From Streptomyces aurantiogriseus (GTDB lineage Bacteria > Actinomycetota > Actinomycetes > Streptomycetales > Streptomycetaceae), in assembly GCF_014649375.1 (NCBI RefSeq), contig NZ_BMSX01000007.1, positions 332,467 through 396,466 of the forward strand: a stretch of 64,000 nucleotides of DNA, given 5' to 3'. The notes under the pieces were generated by a model. It worked only from the letters and a program-made list of their open reading frames with translations. It did not search any database and was not told the origin of the DNA. Below are positions 36,210-44,790 of this stretch, in pieces. Both the position numbers and the translations under genes were made by a program. The stretch's first letter is position 1; the number at the start of each line of letters is the position of its first letter.

Positions 36210-36211
36210 CC

Positions 36212-39200
36212 ATGCCGCGGCGGTACGCGGACCGTTCCGGGTTCGTCGTACGGATCCTCACCGCGGCGACGCACCGGCCGGTGGGAACCGGGTTCCTGAT
36301 CGACGACAGTCGGCTGGTGACGTGCGCCCATGTGATCAACATGGCGCTGGGCCGGGACGCGCGCGAGCAGGAGGCGCCGGACGGGGCGCTGCGCCTGCCG
36401 GTCGACTTCCCGATCCTCGGCGACGCCGACGGGGCGCCGGTGCGCTTCTGCCGGGTGGAGCGGTGGCTGCCGCCCCCGCGTTCCGGGACGACCGGGGACG
36501 ACATCGCCGGGCTGCGGATCGTCGGCGAGCCCGCGCCCACGGCCGCCGGGCCGGCCCGGTTACCGGAGAAGCACGAGGCGGAGAACGGCTGCGAGGTCCA
36601 CGTCTTCGGCCATCCCTCGACGTCCACCCGGCGGGACGGCTCCTGGGCGGCGGCGCGGGTCCGGGGCAGGGTCGGCGGCGGGATGCTGCAGGTGGACGCG
36701 GCGCCGGACTCGGCGGTGCGGCTGCAGCCGGGCTACAGCGGTTCGCCGCTGGTGGCCTCCGGTCCCGGTGGGGACACGGTGGTCGGCATGCTGTCCGTGG
36801 CCAGCACCCGGGAGGACCGCCGCGACGCCTACGCGGTGCCGCTGGACCGTCTCGTCCGTGCCTGGCCGCAGGTGCTGGCCACCATCCCGCCGTCGCCGTA
36901 CCGCGGACTGCGGCCCTTCACCGCGGACGACGAGACGGTGTTCGTCGGTCGGGAGGAGGACACCGACCAGCTGGAGCGGATGGTGGCGGACGAGACCGCG
37001 GTGCTGGTCGTCGGCCCGTCCGGGATCGGGAAGTCGTCACTGGTCGAGGCCGGTCTGATGCCCCGCTGGAAAGCGGTGGGCGGCCTCGGTGTCACCGTCC
37101 GGCCCGGCGGCGGCGCGCCGCTGGAGCGGCTCCTCACCGACCTCCGCGTCGCCTTCGGACCGGCCGCGGGACCCGACGCGGACACACTGCGGTCCGAGGT
37201 GGCGGCCGACGGGACGGCCGCCGTGGTGTCCCGCTGGGCCGAGCGGCTCGGGCAGCGGGTCCTGCTCCATCTCGACCAGTTCGAGGAGCTGCTCACCGGC
37301 ACCCCCGCCGGGGACCGCGCCACGCTGGTGGACGGCCTGTTCCCGGCGGTCCGCGCCCCGTCCGCGCCGCTGTGCCTGGTGGCCACCCTGCGCGCCGACT
37401 TCCTGCCGCTGCTGCTGGAACTCCCCGGCGTGGGGCGCCGGCTGCGCGACCGTGTCCTCGCCCTGTCGCCGATGAGCGCCGCGGCGCTGGAACGCGCCAT
37501 CACCGAACCGGCCCGCACCCGTGGGGTGACGTACGAGCCGGGCCTGGCCGCGCAGATCGCGGCCGACGCCGGCGGCGGTCCCGGCAGCCTGCCGCTGATG
37601 GCGTTCACCCTCGACCGGCTGTGGACCGCCCAGCGTGAACGCCGCCTCACCTTCGCCGACTACCGCGCCTCCGGCGGCGTGGTCGGCGCCATCAACCGGT
37701 ACGCCGAAACGGTGCACGACCAGCTGTGCGTCGAAGGCCACGAGGGGCACGTCAAGGCGGTGCTGCTGGCGTTGGTCCGCAGCCGCGGCGGCGCCGCCGA
37801 GGCCGTGGCGAAGGCCGTGCCGCGGTCCCGCTTCACCGACAGCGGGCCGACCGTCGACGGGCTGATCCGGCACCGGCTCCTGGTGTCGGAGAGCGACGGC
37901 GACGAGCCGCTGGTGCGTCTCGCCCATGAATCCCTGATCCGTTCCTGGCCGCGCTTCGCCCGCTGGGTCGACGAGGACGCCGACTTCCAGCGCTGGCTGG
38001 CCGCCATGGAGGAACGCGCGGGCACCGACGACCTGCTCGCCGACACCCGTCTGGGCATCGCCGAACACTGGCTCGCCGAGCGCGGCGGTGAGGTCCCCGA
38101 CGACGTCGTCCGCCTGGTCGAGCGCAGCCGGTCCGCCTGGCAGCAGCGCGTCGCGGAGCTGGAGAGCGCCCGTGCCGCCGCCGAGACCGCCGCCGACCGT
38201 GCCCGCGCGGCCGCCGCCGAGGCCCGGGCCCGCCAGCTGGCCGCCGCCTCCGAGCTGGCCACCGCCACCGGCTCCCGTGGCGGCACCCTCGCCCTGACCC
38301 TGGCCGTCGAGTCCGTCCGCGCCTGCTGGACCCTGGCCGGCGACACCGCCCTGCGGCACGCCCTGCGCACCGCGCCCCTGCCGCTGGCCCGGCTCGACTG
38401 CGACGACTGGTCGGGCCGATCGGACCGGTCGGGTACGCCCACACGCCGTCTGTCCGCCACGGACCCCGGCCTGGTGATGTGGGCGCTGCCCGCCTACGAC
38501 GCGGCGACCGAAACCCGTAGCGTCACCTACCAGCTGTTGCGCCTGGATCCGGAGAGCGCGCGGGGTGCCGGGATCCACGCCGTCGAAGGGCCGCCCAACC
38601 CGGTCCTGGGCCTGGTGCTGCACCGTCCCCTCCCCTACACCCCTGACGGACGTGCCTTCCTGCGCGCCGACGCCCACCAGGCCACCGTCACCGACCTGGC
38701 GACCGGTGCCGTCCTCGCGGCGGACACGGCCGGCCCGCCCCTGCTCACCGCGCTCCTCAGCGGCGACGGCTCCCGCCTCGCCGTCATCCGCGGGCACAGC
38801 GAGCAGGGCACGCACTCGGACGTCACCGTCCACGACGCCGTCGTCCGCGTCACCGACCTGGCGACCGGCTCGGTACGGTTCGAACGGCGGATCGCCACCC
38901 TTCCCGGCTCGGTCACGTTCAGCGCCGACTGCACGCTGCTGGCCGCCACCGAACAGTGGTACGACGACGACCGGTACAAGTGGCTGTCCCGGACGACCGT
39001 CCACGACCTGCGAGGGCGACTGAGCGGCCGCCGCCCTCCCGTCACCCTCACGCACGACGGCTCCGCCACCCAACGGATCGTGTTCAGCCCCGACCGCACC
39101 CTGCTGGTCGCCGGCGCCAACTACGTCGACAGCTGCGGCGACTCACGCACCGGCAACATCGAGGTGTTCGACCTCGACCGGGGCGGCGAGCTGCTGCACC

Positions 39201-40795
39201 GCCATTACCACTACCTCCCCGTCCAGAACCTGGTGTTCTCCCCGGACGGCGAGCAACTGGCCGTCGCCGTCGGCGACTCCCGGCGTCCTCAGACCCCGGG
39301 GGCGGGGCAGCTGCTCGAGGCCCGCTCCGGCAGGGAGCGGCACCGGCTGCACCACGACTTCGCGGTCACGTCCGTCACCTTCAACGGCGACGGCAGCCGG
39401 GTCGCCTTCGCCGGCACCCACACCGTTCGGGTCTTCGGGGTGACCCAGGGTGACGAGCTGTACGCCGTCGACCATGAGCAGGAGCTGCTGGATGTCGTCT
39501 TCCACCGGGACGGCCGGCGTGTACTCACGCTGGCCGGGGACCGTCTCAGGCCCGGTCCGGCGTGGCTCTTCGAGTCCCGTGGCGCCGAGCTGAACCGTAT
39601 CGACCACCCGCGCCTTTACGAGGCGGCCCTGGTCAGTGAGGACGGGAGTACCGCGTACATCTCCCTGGAACACGGGCCTTGGTCGGTCCACCGCGATGAG
39701 CGGCAGTACCTCGACCAGGTCTTCGACCTTCTGACGCACGACGAGATCCACACCGGCCGCCACCTCGGACACCTCCAGCCGCGGGGGATCAGCCCGAACG
39801 GCGACCGGCTGCTGTTCTCGGCCGACGCCGTGGTGGAGGTGCACGACCTGCGCGGCGGCACCCGGCCGCTGACGGTCCGTCACGAGGGGTGTACCGGCGT
39901 CGATCTGGCCCGGATCACCTCCGACGGGCAGCGGCTCGTCACCGCCGCCCGCCACGCCATCAGTCCCGGCGCCGCCGGCCTGCTCCGCATCACCGATCTG
40001 CGCCGGAACACCACTGTCGCTTCGGTCGAGGTGGCCGGTTCCGTCGAGGCCGTCGATGGCGACGGACGGCTGGCGGCGGTCCTGGTCCACGACGAGGACG
40101 CACACCGGGCGTTCAACGACCCCGAACTCACGGGCCACGGCCGGCTCGCCGTGGTGCGCACCGCCGACGGCACCCCGCAGACCGAGTTCCGTGCCCGCCG
40201 CAGCCCGGGCGCTCCGTACACGCCCGCCGTCGGCTTCGGTCCCGACGGTGACTGGATCGCGGCGCTCTGCGAGACCACCGTGACACTGCGCGCCGCCGCC
40301 GACGGCACCGTCCGGTGGACCACCGACACCGGCACCGAGTGCGGCGGGCTGATCGTCAGCCCCGTCGGCAGGCATCTCGCCGTCATCGGCGACTCGTACG
40401 TGCCCCCGTACCCGTTCCTCCTGCTCGACGCCGGCGACGGCCGGATCCTCGCCCGCTACGAGGCGAGCAGCACCGCCTCCGCGTTCTCCGCCGACGGCCG
40501 ACGCCTCGCCCTGTGCCTCGACGACGGTGTCCACGTCGTCGACCTCGACGACCTGCGCTCCGTCTGCGTCGTGGAGCACGAACGCGCCTTCGTCACCGGT
40601 GTCGGCTTCGCCGGCCCCTCGGGCAGCCGCCTGATCACCCAGGACGCGCGCAGCATCCGCGTCTCGGCCACCGACACCGCGGCGCTCCTGACGGAGGCGA
40701 GGGCCCGTCTGACCCGCGAACTCACCGATTCCGAACGGCGACGGCACCTGCAGACCGGCCATTATTCGATGGGCAGCGTCCCTCACCCTGGGTAA
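36212..40795 (+). CDS. Trypsin-like protease / STAND NTPase / beta-propeller protein
   Basis: A 1527-residue multidomain protein. Residues 1-215 are an S1-like serine protease: His40 in LVTCAHV, Asp96 or Asp97 in TGDDIAGL, and Ser176 in QPGYSGSPL. Residues 228-690 are a STAND (nSTAND1-type) NTPase opening with PYRGLRPF and FVGRE, with Walker A GPSGIGKSS (268-276) and Walker B LLHLDQFEEL (351-360). A helical Ala/Arg-rich linker (about 640-700) with the sensor-like LTLAVESVRACW leads to WD40/quinoprotein-type propeller repeats from about 740 to 1500 (VVFSPDGEQLAV-like units). Residue 117 is encoded by TTA (36560-36562), making translation dependent on the bldA tRNA. No signal peptide is present, so it should be cytosolic. 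The propeller would sense, the NTPase assemble, and the protease execute; this is inferred from the STAND family. Confidence 0.9.
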   Translation: MPRRYADRSGFVVRILTAATHRPVGTGFLIDDSRLVTCAHVINMALGRDAREQEAPDGALRLPVDFPILGDADGAPVRFCRVERWLPPPRSGTTGDDIAGLRIVGEPAPTAAGPARLPEKHEAENGCEVHVFGHPSTSTRRDGSWAAARVRGRVGGGMLQVDAAPDSAVRLQPGYSGSPLVASGPGGDTVVGMLSVASTREDRRDAYAVPLDRLVRAWPQVLATIPPSPYRGLRPFTADDETVFVGREEDTDQLERMVADETAVLVVGPSGIGKSSLVEAGLMPRWKAVGGLGVTVRPGGGAPLERLLTDLRVAFGPAAGPDADTLRSEVAADGTAAVVSRWAERLGQRVLLHLDQFEELLTGTPAGDRATLVDGLFPAVRAPSAPLCLVATLRADFLPLLLELPGVGRRLRDRVLALSPMSAAALERAITEPARTRGVTYEPGLAAQIAADAGGGPGSLPLMAFTLDRLWTAQRERRLTFADYRASGGVVGAINRYAETVHDQLCVEGHEGHVKAVLLALVRSRGGAAEAVAKAVPRSRFTDSGPTVDGLIRHRLLVSESDGDEPLVRLAHESLIRSWPRFARWVDEDADFQRWLAAMEERAGTDDLLADTRLGIAEHWLAERGGEVPDDVVRLVERSRSAWQQRVAELESARAAAETAADRARAAAAEARARQLAAASELATATGSRGGTLALTLAVESVRACWTLAGDTALRHALRTAPLPLARLDCDDWSGRSDRSGTPTRRLSATDPGLVMWALPAYDAATETRSVTYQLLRLDPESARGAGIHAVEGPPNPVLGLVLHRPLPYTPDGRAFLRADAHQATVTDLATGAVLAADTAGPPLLTALLSGDGSRLAVIRGHSEQGTHSDVTVHDAVVRVTDLATGSVRFERRIATLPGSVTFSADCTLLAATEQWYDDDRYKWLSRTTVHDLRGRLSGRRPPVTLTHDGSATQRIVFSPDRTLLVAGANYVDSCGDSRTGNIEVFDLDRGGELLHRHYHYLPVQNLVFSPDGEQLAVAVGDSRRPQTPGAGQLLEARSGRERHRLHHDFAVTSVTFNGDGSRVAFAGTHTVRVFGVTQGDELYAVDHEQELLDVVFHRDGRRVLTLAGDRLRPGPAWLFESRGAELNRIDHPRLYEAALVSEDGSTAYISLEHGPWSVHRDERQYLDQVFDLLTHDEIHTGRHLGHLQPRGISPNGDRLLFSADAVVEVHDLRGGTRPLTVRHEGCTGVDLARITSDGQRLVTAARHAISPGAAGLLRITDLRRNTTVASVEVAGSVEAVDGDGRLAAVLVHDEDAHRAFNDPELTGHGRLAVVRTADGTPQTEFRARRSPGAPYTPAVGFGPDGDWIAALCETTVTLRAAADGTVRWTTDTGTECGGLIVSPVGRHLAVIGDSYVPPYPFLLLDAGDGRILARYEASSTASAFSADGRRLALCLDDGVHVVDLDDLRSVCVVEHERAFVTGVGFAGPSGSRLITQDARSIRVSATDTAALLTEARARLTRELTDSERRRHLQTGHYSMGSVPHPG

Positions 40796-40823
40796 CCTTC
40801 CCTGTCTGCTCTGAGGGGGGCCG

Positions 40824-42743
40824 GTGGTCGACGCATACGAGGATCCGGGCACGCCCGACTGTCGTGGCGGCTGGTCGTACCTGTGGTGGCTGGTGCGCTG
40901 CCAGCCCGGGCGGGCCCTGGCCGGGGCCGTGCTGGCCAGCATCTGGATGGTGCTGATGGCGGTGGCGCCGTATCTGCTGTCGAAGGCGGTCGACGAGGGG
41001 CTGGAGCCCGGGGACACGGCCGCGCTGGCCGGCTGGACGACCGCCCTGTTCACGGTCGGCGCGGTGAACGCCTGGGTGAGCATCATGCGGCACCGCACGA
41101 TGACGCGGCTGCGCATGGACGCCCTGTTCCGCACGGTGAAGGTCGTCGTCGGGCACGCGGTGCGGCTGGGGGCCGCGCTGCCGCGCCGGGTGGGGGCCGG
41201 GGAGGTCGTCACGATCGGGGTGGGCGACGTGCACACCATCAGTCAGTCGCTGACGGTGATCGGGCCGGGCGTCGGCTCGGTCACCGTGTACGTCGTCGTC
41301 GCCGGGTTGCTGCTGTCGACCTCGCCGCTGCTCGCGGCGGTCGTCCTGCTCGGGATGCCGGTGGTGGCCGTCCTCGTGGGCCCGTTGATGGCGCGGTTGC
41401 AGGGCGCGGAGGGCGAGTACCGGGAGCGGTCGGGCGTGCTCACGGCGCGGATCGGCGACCTCGCGGGCGGGCTGCGGGTGCTCAACGGCCTCGGCGGCAA
41501 GGGGCTGTTCGCGGACGCCTTCGAGCGCGACTCGGGGCGGGTGCGCGCCCAGGGCTACCGGGTCGGCTCGGTCACCAGCTGGATGCAGGCGCTCGGGGTG
41601 GGCCTGCCGACGGTGTTCCTCGCCGTGGTCACCTGGCTGGCGGCCCGGCTGGCCGCCCAGGGCGAGCTGACGGTGGGCGAGTTGGTGTCGGTGTACGGCT
41701 ATGTCGCTGTCCTGGTCGGCCCGGTGGCGTTCCTCGTCGACATGGGCTACCAGCTCAGCCGGGGCGTGGTGGCCGCCCGCCGGGTCGTACGGCTGCTGCG
41801 GCTGGAGCCCGAGCCGGACACCGGCACCGCCGAGGCGCCCGCCGGGCCGTCGATGCTGTACGACCCCGCGTCGGGCGTGCGGGTGGTGCCGGGCCGGCTG
41901 ACCGCGCTGGTCGGCGCCCGCCCCGCCGACACGGCCGCGGTCGTCGACCGACTGGGCCGCTATGCGCCGTCCGACGTCACCTGGGGTGCCGTACGGCTCG
42001 GCGAGATTCCCCTGGCGCAGGTCAGAGCGAGGATCCTGGTCGCCGACAACGAGGCGGACCTGTTCGCGGGCTCCCTGCGTGAGGTGGTGAGCGGCCGTCG
42101 GGAACACATCGAGGAGGCCGTCGGCCGGGCGATGCGGGCGGCTGCCGCCGAGGACATCGTCCAGGGCCTGCCGGAGGGCCTCGACTCGCCGGTGGCCGCG
42201 CAGGGCCGCAGCCTCTCCGGGGGGCAGCGGCAGCGGGTACGGCTCGTACGGGCGCTGCTCGCCGATCCCGAGGTGCTGCTCGCCGTCGAGCCGACGTCGG
42301 CGCTCGACGCACACACGGAGGCGGCGATCGCCGAACGGCTGCGCGCGGCACGGGCCGACCGCACGACCGTCGTCACCAGCACCTCACCCCTGCTCCTCGA
42401 CCACGCCGACTCCGTGCACTACCTGGTGGACGGCAAGGTCGCGGCGAGCGGTCGGCACCGGGTGCTGCTGGAGACGGAGGCGGGGTACCGGGCGCTGGTG
42501 GCGCGGGACGCCGAGGACACGGAGGACGCCGGGGACGCCGAGGACACGGACGACGGGGTGGGCGGCGACGCGGCAGCCCGGGACAGGGTCGCCGAGGACA
42601 CCGCCGGCGGGGAGGCCGCCGCCGGATCCCCGAGCGCCGATATCGCCGACGCCGGAGCGGCCGGGAAGGCCGGCCCCGCCGAGGCCCTCGGCACCGGTGC
42701 CGCAGGGGCCGGCCCCACGGACGCCGAGGAGGCCGTCCGGTGA
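40824..42743 (+). CDS. ABC exporter half-transporter with degenerate ATPase, subunit A of second heterodimer
   Basis: Six membrane helices precede an ATPase domain that has lost most ATP-binding residues. The Walker A position reads VGARPADTAAV with no GK[ST], the Walker B aspartate is replaced (LLAVEPTSALD), and the switch histidine region reads TSTSPLLLD. In contrast the signature SLSGGQRQR is perfect, so this subunit can only supply the signature half of its partner's ATP site. A tail of about 110 residues rich in Asp, Glu, Ala and Gly follows. GTG 40824 has GAGGGGGG upstream, 28 bp after the protease gene. It overlaps the partner gene by 4 bp (GTGA). Confidence 0.9.
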   Translation: MVDAYEDPGTPDCRGGWSYLWWLVRCQPGRALAGAVLASIWMVLMAVAPYLLSKAVDEGLEPGDTAALAGWTTALFTVGAVNAWVSIMRHRTMTRLRMDALFRTVKVVVGHAVRLGAALPRRVGAGEVVTIGVGDVHTISQSLTVIGPGVGSVTVYVVVAGLLLSTSPLLAAVVLLGMPVVAVLVGPLMARLQGAEGEYRERSGVLTARIGDLAGGLRVLNGLGGKGLFADAFERDSGRVRAQGYRVGSVTSWMQALGVGLPTVFLAVVTWLAARLAAQGELTVGELVSVYGYVAVLVGPVAFLVDMGYQLSRGVVAARRVVRLLRLEPEPDTGTAEAPAGPSMLYDPASGVRVVPGRLTALVGARPADTAAVVDRLGRYAPSDVTWGAVRLGEIPLAQVRARILVADNEADLFAGSLREVVSGRREHIEEAVGRAMRAAAAEDIVQGLPEGLDSPVAAQGRSLSGGQRQRVRLVRALLADPEVLLAVEPTSALDAHTEAAIAERLRAARADRTTVVTSTSPLLLDHADSVHYLVDGKVAASGRHRVLLETEAGYRALVARDAEDTEDAGDAEDTDDGVGGDAAARDRVAEDTAGGEAAAGSPSADIADAGAAGKAGPAEALGTGAAGAGPTDAEEAVR

Positions 42744-44536
42744 CGTCGGCAACGGGAGGGACGGGGACGGAGATGACGGAATCCAGGGGCCGGCTGCCCG
42801 TCGCCGGCCCCGCCGACGTGCGGCGGGCCGCAGGCCGGCTGGTGCGGGCCGACGGGCGGGCCTTCGCCGCCGTCCTCCTGCTGAACATGCTGGCCGCCGC
42901 GGCCGGGCTGGCCGGGCCCTGGCTGCTGGGCCGGATCATCGACGAGGTGCGGGCGGGCGGCGGGGTCGGGGCCGTGGACCGGCTGGCGCTGGGCATCCTG
43001 GTGTGCGCGCTGACGCAGTTGCTGCTGGCGCGCTGGGCCCGGTACGCGGGGCACCGCTTCGGGGAGCGGACGCTGGCGCGGGTGCGGGAGCAGTTCGTCG
43101 GGCGGGCGCTGGCGCTGCCCGCGTCGGTCGTGGAGCGGGCCGGCACCGGTGACCTGACCACGCGCGGCACCGCCGACGTGGCGGCCGTGGGCACGACCCT
43201 GCGGGACGCCGGGCCGGAGCTGCTGGTCTGCGCGGTGGAGGCGCTGTTCGTGATGGGCGCGGTGTTCGTGATCGACCCGCTGCTGGGCGCGGTCGGGGTG
43301 CTCGGGCTGACGCCGATCTGGTTCGCGCTGCGCTGGTACCTGCGGCGGGCGCGCGCCGGGTACCTCGCGGAGGGCGCGGCCACCTCCGAGGTCGCGGAGA
43401 TCCTCGCGGCGACGGCGACGGGCGCGCGGACGGTCGAGGCGTTCCGCCTCCAGGAGCGGCGGACCGAGGCGAGCCGGGACGCCCTGGAGGTCTCCCGCCG
43501 TACCCGCTTCCACACGCTCCACCTGCGGAGCGTGTTCTTCCCGGTGGTCGAGGTGTCGTACTCGATTCCGGTGGCGGGCGTCCTGCTGCTCGGCGGGGCG
43601 CTGCACGCGCGGGGTGCGATGAGCCTGGGTGCGGTGGTGGCGGCCGCGCTGTATCTGCGGCAGTTCGTCGGGCCGCTGGACCAGATCCTGGTGCGGGTGG
43701 AGCAACTGCAGAGCAGCGGCGCCTCGTTCGCCCGGGTGGAGGGGCTGGCCCGGGCGCCGCGGTCCGTGCCGGAGGGCGGTGCGCCGGCCCCGGCGGACGA
43801 CCGGATCGACGTGACGGGTGTGCGGTACGCGTACGAGCGCGGCGGCGAGGTGCTGCGCGGGGTGGACCTGACCGTACGGCCCGGGGAGCGGCTCGCGGTC
43901 GTCGGTCCGTCCGGCGCGGGCAAGACCACGCTGAGCAGACTGCTCGCGGGCGTGGACGCGCCGACCGCGGGCGCGGTGACGGTGGGCGGCGTGCCGGTGG
44001 CCGACCTGGAGCCGGAGGCGCTGCGCCGGCAGGTCGTCCTGGTCACCCAGGAGCACCACGTCTTCCTCGGCACAGTCCGCGACAATCTGCTGATCGCCGA
44101 ACCCGCCGCCTCCGACGAGGAGTTGTGGGCGGCGCTGGCCGCGGTGGGCGCCGCGGACTGGGTGCGGGAGCTGCCCGGCGGCCTCGACGCGCGGCTCGGC
44201 GCGGACCGGCGCCGTACGGACGGCTCACAGGCCCAGCAACTCGCCCTGGCCCGGGTCGTGCTGGCCGACCCGCACACGCTGATCCTGGACGAGGCGACGG
44301 CCCTGCTGGACCCGACGACCGCCCGTCACACCGAGCGCGCCCTGGCCGCCGTACTCGAAGGCCGCACGGTCATCGCCATCGCCCACCGCCTGCACACCGC
44401 GCACGACGCGGACCGGGTGGCCGTGATGGAGGACGGCCGCCTCACCGAACTCGGCACGCACGAGGAGCTGGTGCGGGCGGGCGGCGCGTACGCGGCGCTG
44501 TGGTCGACGTGGCACGGGGAGCCGCGCGGCACATAG
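42740..44536 (+). CDS. ABC exporter half-transporter, subunit B of second heterodimer
   Basis: The catalytic partner of the degenerate subunit. It has six membrane helices, Walker A GPSGAGKTT (about 389), the Q-loop in LVTQEHHVFLG, Walker B LILDEATALLD (about 514) and the switch histidine in IAIAHRLHTA. Its signature is degenerate (RRTDGSQAQQLA in place of LSGGQ). Together the pair therefore has one complete ATP site, made from this subunit's Walker motifs and the other's LSGGQ, and one site lacking every key residue. Such asymmetric exporters exist, but this one is extreme. Substrate is unknown. Confidence 0.92.
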   Translation: MTSATGGTGTEMTESRGRLPVAGPADVRRAAGRLVRADGRAFAAVLLLNMLAAAAGLAGPWLLGRIIDEVRAGGGVGAVDRLALGILVCALTQLLLARWARYAGHRFGERTLARVREQFVGRALALPASVVERAGTGDLTTRGTADVAAVGTTLRDAGPELLVCAVEALFVMGAVFVIDPLLGAVGVLGLTPIWFALRWYLRRARAGYLAEGAATSEVAEILAATATGARTVEAFRLQERRTEASRDALEVSRRTRFHTLHLRSVFFPVVEVSYSIPVAGVLLLGGALHARGAMSLGAVVAAALYLRQFVGPLDQILVRVEQLQSSGASFARVEGLARAPRSVPEGGAPAPADDRIDVTGVRYAYERGGEVLRGVDLTVRPGERLAVVGPSGAGKTTLSRLLAGVDAPTAGAVTVGGVPVADLEPEALRRQVVLVTQEHHVFLGTVRDNLLIAEPAASDEELWAALAAVGAADWVRELPGGLDARLGADRRRTDGSQAQQLALARVVLADPHTLILDEATALLDPTTARHTERALAAVLEGRTVIAIAHRLHTAHDADRVAVMEDGRLTELGTHEELVRAGGAYAALWSTWHGEPRGT

Positions 44537-44586
44537 GCCGCCCTCGGCGCACCCCTGCCAATGGTCCGTATATCGAACATGAACTC

Positions 44587-44633
44587 CCGGACAACGGACC
44601 GTTTCCGGCCAACTTTCTGACGCGCTCCTGACA
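44587..44633 (+). promoter_or_regulatory. Upstream element shared by the two M4 protease genes (copy 1)
   Basis: The stretch starts CCGGACA, contains TTTCCGGCCAAC, and ends CTCCTGACA. It matches 46931-46974 upstream of the second M4 gene, which has CCGGACA, TTTCGGCCAAC and CTCCTGACA in the same order. A 6-bp inverted repeat GCGCTC/GAGCGC (44622-44641) overlaps its end. Little else in the two leaders is alike, so it is probably a common promoter or operator. Confidence 0.6.
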
Positions 44634-44790
44634 GAGAGCGCAATCCCCTGCCACTCTTCCCCCTGCTGGTTCACAGCAACCCCACAGCTCCACCCCGTTC
44701 TGCGTACCGCCTTTGTTGTGCCCGGACGGCCGACCCGTCGTCCGGTCTCCCCTGGCCGCGCGACCCGCGGCCGCGCAGAAGGAGTCAGTG

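Noticed and set aside
37037..39073. Long minus-strand frame opposite the protease/STAND gene
   Set aside because: Antisense shadow caused by high G+C; Gly/Arg/Val-rich with no domains.
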